The translations under genes were made by a program, and so were the position numbers. Shown here piece by piece: positions 6,167 to 10,702 of a DNA stretch of 10,702 nucleotides. Source of the DNA: Sedimenticola sp. (GTDB lineage Bacteria; Pseudomonadota; Gammaproteobacteria; Chromatiales; Chromatiaceae); assembly GCA_030619405.1 (NCBI GenBank), contig JAUXBK010000074.1:1-10702 (forward strand). The letters are read 5' to 3'. Each line of letters starts with the position of its first letter. Position 1 is the stretch's first letter. The notes below the pieces were generated by a model. It ran no database searches. It saw only the letters and a list, made by a program, of their open reading frames with translations, and was not told the DNA's origin.

Positions 6167-6889
6167 ATGAAGGAGGCCGGAAGCCCCTCCCGGTTCCCGT
6201 CTTCTGATCCCCAGCTGGACACTGCCCGCCATTATGAGACCCCGGAAGGGATCGCCCTGGTGATGCGGGTCGCCGGCCCCGTGGTCCGGGCCTGGGCCTG
6301 GGCGATTGATCTGGCGATCCGTGCCGGGGTCTATCTGCTGATCTCGATTCCGTTCGCCTATCTGGGCGGGATTGGAACCGCGGGTACTCTCATCGGGTTT
6401 TTCCTGATCGAGTGGTTCTATCCGGTGGTTTTCGAACTGCGCAGCGGAAGCACGCCGGGCAAGCAGGCGATGGGGCTGCTGGTGTTGCACGATAACGGGA
6501 CCCCGGTTGCGCTCTCCCCCTCTCTGATCCGCAACTTGCTTCGGGCCGCCGACTTTCTCCCCTTTTTATATGGTGCCGGCCTGGTAACCATGCTGCTGAA
6601 CCGGGATTTCAAGCGCCTGGGTGACATGGCCGCCGGTACTCTGGTGGTTTATCGTGACATCCCACCGGAGCGTCACCCGCTCCCTTCTGCCGCTCCGGTC
6701 GCCCTGCCCGGGGATTTCACCGGGGAAGAGCAGCAGGTGCTGCTGGCCTTTGGAGAACGCGCCGCCAGACTCACCCGGGAGCGTCGCGCTGAACTGGCAG
6801 GGATCCTGTCCGAACTGAGCGGCAGGGAGGGGGAGGCTGGTGTCGAGAAGCTGTACGCCTACGCCAGCTGGCTGGCGCGAGGCAGATAG
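6167..6889 (+). CDS. RDD family membrane protein
   Basis: The 240-residue protein belongs to the RDD family of small inner-membrane proteins, some of which are linked to ion or solute transport, though the role of this type is unknown. After ETPEGIALVMRVAGPVVRAWAWAIDL, with the family arginine and aspartate (R41, D48), come membrane segments at about 44-62, 66-88 and 128-145. Conserved blocks are GSTPGKQAMGL (94-104), RNLLRAADFLPF (122-133) and KRLGDMAAGTLVV (149-161). A charged, probably helical tail of some 70 residues follows in the cytoplasm. The ATG at 6167 is preferred for normal family length and an AAGAGGG at 6151-6157. An in-frame ATG at 6080 would add 29 unconserved residues and follows heptamer repeats; it cannot be excluded. 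The stop TAG directly abuts the next ATG, so it is co-translated with the SpoIIM gene. Confidence 0.88.
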   Translation: MKEAGSPSRFPSSDPQLDTARHYETPEGIALVMRVAGPVVRAWAWAIDLAIRAGVYLLISIPFAYLGGIGTAGTLIGFFLIEWFYPVVFELRSGSTPGKQAMGLLVLHDNGTPVALSPSLIRNLLRAADFLPFLYGAGLVTMLLNRDFKRLGDMAAGTLVVYRDIPPERHPLPSAAPVALPGDFTGEEQQVLLAFGERAARLTRERRAELAGILSELSGREGEAGVEKLYAYASWLARGR

Positions 6890-7873
6890 ATGCGTCAGGA
6901 CCGATTCGAACAGCAGCACCTTCCCCTGTGGGAGGAGCTGACCCTGCTGCTGGACGATCTGGAGCGGCCCAGGCGCAAGCGCCAGCTGAGCGCCGACCGA
7001 TACGCCCGTCTACCCTGGCTCTACCGCCAGTTGTGTAATCATTACGCCCATGCACGCGGGCGCCACTACAGCCCGGACCTGGAGCAGCAACTGCACGTCC
7101 TGGTACTGCAGGGTCATCGTGCCCTATACCGCCAGGGGGGGGGCGGCTGGCAACCGCTGATTCCGTTCATCACCAACGGTTTTCCCCGTGCCCTGCGGCG
7201 GAACGCCCGCTACTTCTGGCTGGCTGCGGCCCTGTTCCTGCTGCCGGCGCTGTTGATTGGAGTGCTTTGCTACAGTGACCCGGATTTGATCTACAGTGTG
7301 CTGGACGAGCAGCAGGTGTTAGATATCGAGGTCATGTACGACCCGTTCAACGGTAAGCCAGGACGCTTGGAAGGGCGCAGCTCAGAGACCGACTTCCAGA
7401 TGTTTGGATACTACATTGCCAACAACATCGGCATCGGTTTTCGCACCTTTGCCGGTGGCATACTGGCGGGGGTGGGCACCCTTCTGCTGCTGCTGTTCAA
7501 CGGCCTGGTGCTCGGCAGCGTCGCCGGGCACCTCACCCGCATCGGTTATCAGGATACCTTCTGGAGCTTCGTCAGCGGTCATGGGGCATTCGAATTGACC
7601 GCTATCGTCATCTGTGGCGCCGCCGGACTGCTGCTGGCCCATGCCATCGTTGCCCCGGGCCAGTGGACGCGGCTGGAGGCGCTGAAACGAAACGCCCGGG
7701 ATGCCCTGAAATTGGTGATGGGAGCGGCGTTGATGCTGCTGCTCGCTGCTTTCATCGAGGCTTTCTGGTCATCCAGCGGCGTCGCCAGTGAGATCAAGTA
7801 TCTGGTGGCAGCACTGCTCTGGCTGCTGGTGGCGGCTTATCTCGCAGGGGCGGGGCAGCGTGGAGCTGGATAA
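6890..7873 (+). CDS. Stage II sporulation protein M (SpoIIM/DUF95) family membrane protein
   Basis: The 327-residue protein has a soluble helical N-terminal part (1-105) followed by the SpoIIM-type membrane domain. Key conserved blocks are YYIANNIGIGFRTFAGGIL (174-192), LFNGLVLGSVAGH (202-214), FVSGHGAFELTAIVICGAAGL (227-247) and IEAFWS (289-294), with membrane segments near 109-127, 186-213, 232-253, 275-291 and 302-320. In Bacillus, SpoIIM acts in engulfment, but in Gram-negative bacteria the family is found outside sporulation, typically beside RDD, DUF4129 and MoxR genes, with unknown function. The start ATG follows the RDD stop without a gap, and the ribosome binding site is poor, which suggests translational coupling. 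A run of nine G at 7135-7143 encodes part of a GGGG stretch (83-86) and could be slippage-prone. The 3' end overlaps the next gene by 14 nt. Confidence 0.92.
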   Translation: MRQDRFEQQHLPLWEELTLLLDDLERPRRKRQLSADRYARLPWLYRQLCNHYAHARGRHYSPDLEQQLHVLVLQGHRALYRQGGGGWQPLIPFITNGFPRALRRNARYFWLAAALFLLPALLIGVLCYSDPDLIYSVLDEQQVLDIEVMYDPFNGKPGRLEGRSSETDFQMFGYYIANNIGIGFRTFAGGILAGVGTLLLLLFNGLVLGSVAGHLTRIGYQDTFWSFVSGHGAFELTAIVICGAAGLLLAHAIVAPGQWTRLEALKRNARDALKLVMGAALMLLLAAFIEAFWSSSGVASEIKYLVAALLWLLVAAYLAGAGQRGAG

Positions 7874-9329
7874 GCTGACCGTCTCGATTCGACCGCGTAA
7901 CGCCTGGGAGGCCATCGACCTGGGGTTCGCCATGGCCCGCCATTGGTTCTTTCCGCTGTGGCTGCTGTGGTTGGCGCTGGCGCTTCCCCTGTCGCTGCTG
8001 ACGCTGTGGTTGTTTTCCGCTCAGCCGGCGCTGGCGGCCGTCGCCCTCTGGTGGTTCAAACCCCTGTATGAACCACCACTGCTGTTCTGGCTCAGCCGCG
8101 CCCTGTTTGGTGAACCCCTGGCACTGCGACAGGTGCTGCGCCAGTGGCCAGGCTACGGCGGCCGTCAACTGCTGGCCAACCTCAGTTGGCGCCGTTTCAG
8201 CCCGAATCGCTCTTTCTATATGCCGGTGGCAGTGCTGGAGGGGCTGAAGGGAAAAGTGCGGCGCCACCGGATTTCGGTCCTGGGGCGGGACCAGCATGCC
8301 GCTTCCTGGCTGACCCTCGCCGGGCTGCTGTTCGAACTCATCCTGGAGCTCTCTTTTCTGCTGCTTCTGTGGGTCATGCTGCCCGACGAGCTGCGGCCGC
8401 TCGATCTGCAGCAGTTGCTGCTGGCACCCGGGGGGACGGTTGAGTGGCTCCTGTATGTTGCCGATCTGGTCACCATGTCGGTGATCGCACCATTCTATGT
8501 GGCGGGCGGTTTTGCCCTCTATCTGACCCGACGCAGCGAGCTGGAGGCGTGGGACATCGAGATCGGTTTTAGGCGCCTGATGAAACGCAGGTGGCCCCTG
8601 CATGGCATGGTGGCGGGGTTGCTGCTGACTTTGATACTGCTGTCACCCTTCGAAGGTGAGCGGCTGCAGGCTGCAGAGATCGATCGGGGGCAGGCCCGGG
8701 CAGAGATCCAGGTGGTGCTGGCGGACGATGTGTTTGGGGAACGCCGACAGGAGGGTTATTGGGAGTATCTGGGCAGCAGTGAAAGGAGCAGCCAGAGTGG
8801 CTTCTGGCTGCGGGTGATCGCCCTGCTCGAGAGCCTGGGGCGGCTGGTCGCCCGCCTGGGGGAATTCCTGCTCTGGTTCGGTGCCGTTCTACTGCTGGCC
8901 TGGCTGACCTACCGAATCGTTGGGGACCTCAGGGGAAAGCGGCCGAGGCCGAAGGGGGAAGTTGCGCCCAAAATGCTGCCGGTGGTGGTTTCCGGACTGG
9001 ACCTGACCTGGTCGAGTCTGCCCCGGCAGCTGGTCCGTGCGGTCCGGGAACAGTTGGACGAGGGCTACTACAGGGAGGCGTTGAGTCTGCTCTACCGGGG
9101 CGCCCTCTCCCGGGAGGTGCATCGTCACCGGCTGGAGATTCCCGGCAGCGCCACCGAATGGGAGTGCATGGCGCTGGTGCAGGCGGTGCGCCCGGCGGAA
9201 GAGGCCGCCTTCTTCCGGCAGTTGACCCGGTTATGGATGCAGCTCGCCTATGACCATGCAATCCCGTCCCGGGGGCAGGTGGAGGGGTTGTGCCGGGAGT
9301 GGGAGTCGGTCTTCGGTGGGGAGGAGTAG
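7860..9329 (+). CDS. DUF4129 domain-containing multi-pass membrane protein
   Basis: The 489-residue protein has membrane segments at about 29-52, 55-75, 150-174, 195-222, 247-263 and 333-352, then a cytoplasmic tail. The tail (about 395-485) matches the DUF4129 pattern: EGYYREALSLLYRGALSREV, a WECMALV segment and a FFRQLTRLWMQLAYDH segment. This domain usually sits at the C terminus of proteins linked to transglutaminase, MoxR and DUF58 genes; its biochemical role is not known. The GTG at 7860 is chosen because it follows the purine-rich AGGGGCGGGG and yields the family-like start ELDKLTVSIRPRNAW. The frame extends to an ATG at 7788, but that stretch lies inside the SpoIIM coding sequence and encodes an unlikely Trp/Cys-rich peptide. 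It overlaps SpoIIM by 14 nt upstream and the DUF4350 gene by one base downstream, marking a tight operon. Confidence 0.9.
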   Translation: MELDKLTVSIRPRNAWEAIDLGFAMARHWFFPLWLLWLALALPLSLLTLWLFSAQPALAAVALWWFKPLYEPPLLFWLSRALFGEPLALRQVLRQWPGYGGRQLLANLSWRRFSPNRSFYMPVAVLEGLKGKVRRHRISVLGRDQHAASWLTLAGLLFELILELSFLLLLWVMLPDELRPLDLQQLLLAPGGTVEWLLYVADLVTMSVIAPFYVAGGFALYLTRRSELEAWDIEIGFRRLMKRRWPLHGMVAGLLLTLILLSPFEGERLQAAEIDRGQARAEIQVVLADDVFGERRQEGYWEYLGSSERSSQSGFWLRVIALLESLGRLVARLGEFLLWFGAVLLLAWLTYRIVGDLRGKRPRPKGEVAPKMLPVVVSGLDLTWSSLPRQLVRAVREQLDEGYYREALSLLYRGALSREVHRHRLEIPGSATEWECMALVQAVRPAEEAAFFRQLTRLWMQLAYDHAIPSRGQVEGLCREWESVFGGEE

Positions 9330-10477
9330 TGAGACGTGACACCTTTATCAGCACTGTCATCGTCGGGTTGCTGCTGGTGGCAGTGATCGGCGCCGGTGTC
9401 TGGTGGTTCCTGGACCATTACCAGTACCAGACCCGGGAGATCCGAAGCGGACTCTCACCCCTGGCACGGCGCAACCCGCTGTTGGCAGCGGAGCGCTTTC
9501 TGCAGCGTATCGGGGTGCCGAGCGAGAGCATCAGTGGGCGTGAGCACCTGCTGCAGCCCCCCGCGGAGTCTGGCCTGCTGCTGGTTCACCATCTGGGGCC
9601 CAGCCTGCCTCGGGAACGGCAGCAGGCACTGCTGGTGTGGGTCAGGCGCGGTGGCCATCTGGTGATTACGGCGGAGCAGGCATGGGACGATGATGTTGGC
9701 AGCAGCGGTAACGGGTTGCTGGATGAGCTGGGTGTCCGCCTGCTGGTGATCGATCTCGATGAAGGAGTGGAAGGATCGGTACCTGTTCCTTTTTACGGCC
9801 TCTCCAGTCCGCTTCAGATCGCCTTTGACCCCAATCGTATCCTGTTCGACCGCACCGACGATGACGGTGGTGGTTACCTGCTGCGCTATCCTCTGGGGAA
9901 GGGGCAGGTAACGGTGTTGAGCGACAACCGCTTTCTCACCAACGACGCCATCGGGGAGTACGACCATGCACTGCTGCTGGCGCTGCTGGCAGAAGGTCAG
10001 AAGCGTGCCTGGATCCTGTACAGCAGCAACCCGCCGTCTCTGATCGCGTTGGTGTGGCACTCCGCACCTCAGCTGGTGATCAGCGGGCTGTTGCTGTCGT
10101 TGCTGCTGATCTGGCATCTGACGCTGCGCAGCGGACCACTGCTCTCCAGGGAGAGGGCGGGCCGGCCAAGCCTGAGAGAGCACCTGCGGGCGGTGGCTGG
10201 TTACCACTGGCGCACCGATCGTGCCCGGCAGCTGTTTGGCTCTTCCCGGCAGGCGACAGAGCAGGAGTGGCGCCGGCGTCACCCGATGTTGGAACGGCTG
10301 GACCGGAAACGACGTTGTGAGTGGATTGCCGAACGCACCGGTCTGGCGCCGGCAGAAGTGGAACAAGCGCTGTATGGGGAGTACCGGGACCGGAGCGAAT
10401 TCACCCGGGTGACCGAGCTGCTGCAGCGGCTGGCGGGGGGACGGAGGACAGGGGACAGGGGACAGAGAGATAGTTAA
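9329..10477 (+). CDS. DUF4350 domain-containing membrane protein
   Basis: The 382-residue protein has an N-terminal membrane anchor (7-28), a soluble domain of about 200 residues that fits DUF4350 (ARRNPLLAAERFLQRIGVP at 47-65, LLLVHHLGP, RRGGHLVITAEQ at 107-117, GKGQVTVLSDNRFLTNDAIG at 190-209), and a second membrane segment at 246-264. A basic cytoplasmic tail of about 115 residues follows. By topology the soluble domain should be periplasmic; DUF4350 is thought to have a glutamine-amidotransferase-like fold, but no catalytic function is established. The GTG at 9329 shares its G with the previous stop TAG and follows GGGGAGGAG at 9318-9326. An ATG at 9290 in the same frame lies inside the DUF4129 gene and is less likely. 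The last codons are built from heptamer repeats (10444-10470). A MoxR ATPase and a DUF58 gene usually accompany this set, but neither is in the window. Confidence 0.9.
   Translation: MRRDTFISTVIVGLLLVAVIGAGVWWFLDHYQYQTREIRSGLSPLARRNPLLAAERFLQRIGVPSESISGREHLLQPPAESGLLLVHHLGPSLPRERQQALLVWVRRGGHLVITAEQAWDDDVGSSGNGLLDELGVRLLVIDLDEGVEGSVPVPFYGLSSPLQIAFDPNRILFDRTDDDGGGYLLRYPLGKGQVTVLSDNRFLTNDAIGEYDHALLLALLAEGQKRAWILYSSNPPSLIALVWHSAPQLVISGLLLSLLLIWHLTLRSGPLLSRERAGRPSLREHLRAVAGYHWRTDRARQLFGSSRQATEQEWRRRHPMLERLDRKRRCEWIAERTGLAPAEVEQALYGEYRDRSEFTRVTELLQRLAGGRRTGDRGQRDS
10444..10470. repeat. Heptamer array (GRGGACA-type) at the DUF4350 gene 3' end
   Basis: Units GAGGACA, GGGGACA, GGGGACA and a decayed GAGAGA run through the final codons of the DUF4350 gene, encoding its Arg/Gly-rich end just before TAA at 10475-10477. 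It is the same repeat type as at 5971-6012 and 6051-6078. Confidence 0.75.
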
Positions 10478-10542
10478 GCAAGTTGGCGGTTAGTCGAGAT
10501 ACCAGGCCTCGCCATTTCCGTTCAAAATCGTCTCAATAAATG

Positions 10543-10619
10543 GACAGGATTAACAGGATTTACAGGATTTACAGGTTTATGTAATTCTGCAAATTCTGTT
10601 AATCCTGAACAATCCTGTC
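10543..10619. repeat. Period-9 ACAGGATT inverted repeat, possible bidirectional terminator
   Basis: Four 9-nt units (GACAGGATT, AACAGGATT, TACAGGATT, TACAGGTTT, 10543-10578) face a decayed inverted set at 10583-10619 that ends AATCCTGTC, so the region folds into a long imperfect hairpin. A run of T begins at 10621, right after the stem, which could make it a terminator for the membrane-protein operon. From memory, ACAGGATTAACAGGATT-type repeats occur in intergenic DNA of many unrelated bacteria. The flanks 10478-10542 and 10620-10702 show no gene. Confidence 0.7.
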
Positions 10620-10702
10620 ATTTTTTTGGTGCCGGCAACGGGCTGTACTCGTTGCAGAGTGTCCAATTTTCGTCTGAAAATGTATTTTTTTATTAGAACT
10701 AA

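Noticed and set aside
7794..8603. Minus-strand open frame opposite the DUF4129 gene
   Set aside because: It is a Gln/Pro-rich shadow of a membrane-protein gene with no motif. The similar frame at 9455-10366 is rejected for the same reason.

Overview
The window looks like chromosomal DNA of a GC-rich gammaproteobacterium that fixes CO2 through the Calvin cycle, most likely a sulfur-oxidising chemoautotroph of the Chromatiales/Sedimenticola type. This rests on the gene order gap-pgk-pyk-fba, on a class II aldolase that reads like the Calvin-cycle subtype, and on the protein sequences. It is inference from family knowledge, since no search was run.

Layout. Positions 2-4453 hold the carbon-metabolism run, all on the + strand: the 3' end of gap, then pgk, pyk and fba. 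Together they interconvert triose phosphates, drain PEP to pyruvate and condense triose phosphates to fructose 1,6-bisphosphate. A stem-loop at 4481-4502 probably ends this unit. Positions 4721-10477 hold a second + strand run of five membrane-protein genes: a zinc-ribbon/BPSS1780-like membrane protein, then an RDD protein, a SpoIIM-family protein, a DUF4129 protein and a DUF4350 protein. The last four are translationally packed, with stop/start abutting at 6889/6890 and overlaps at 7860-7873 and 9329. This set usually lies next to a MoxR ATPase and a DUF58 protein. Neither is inside the window, and their role here is unknown.

Between the genes the DNA is rich in non-coding structure. The gap-pgk spacer (276-478) is a nested inverted-repeat element bounded by TACTAGG-type heptamers. 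The pyk-fba spacer has three mutually exclusive hairpins (3228-3283) and a possible operator (3309-3328). The spacer before the zinc-ribbon gene holds a near-perfect long foldback (4532-4700, about 41 base pairs in the main stem) that resembles a MITE with a TAA target duplication. Period-7 GRGGACA-type arrays sit at 5971-6012, 6051-6078 and 10444-10470 and run into gene 3' ends. A period-9 ACAGGATT inverted repeat lies at 10543-10619. The remaining sequence (10478-10542 and 10620-10702) shows no gene.

No defence system, CRISPR array, tRNA, rRNA or transposase gene is visible. The most interesting material is the set of structured intergenic elements and the uncharacterised membrane-protein cluster, not a new enzyme system.
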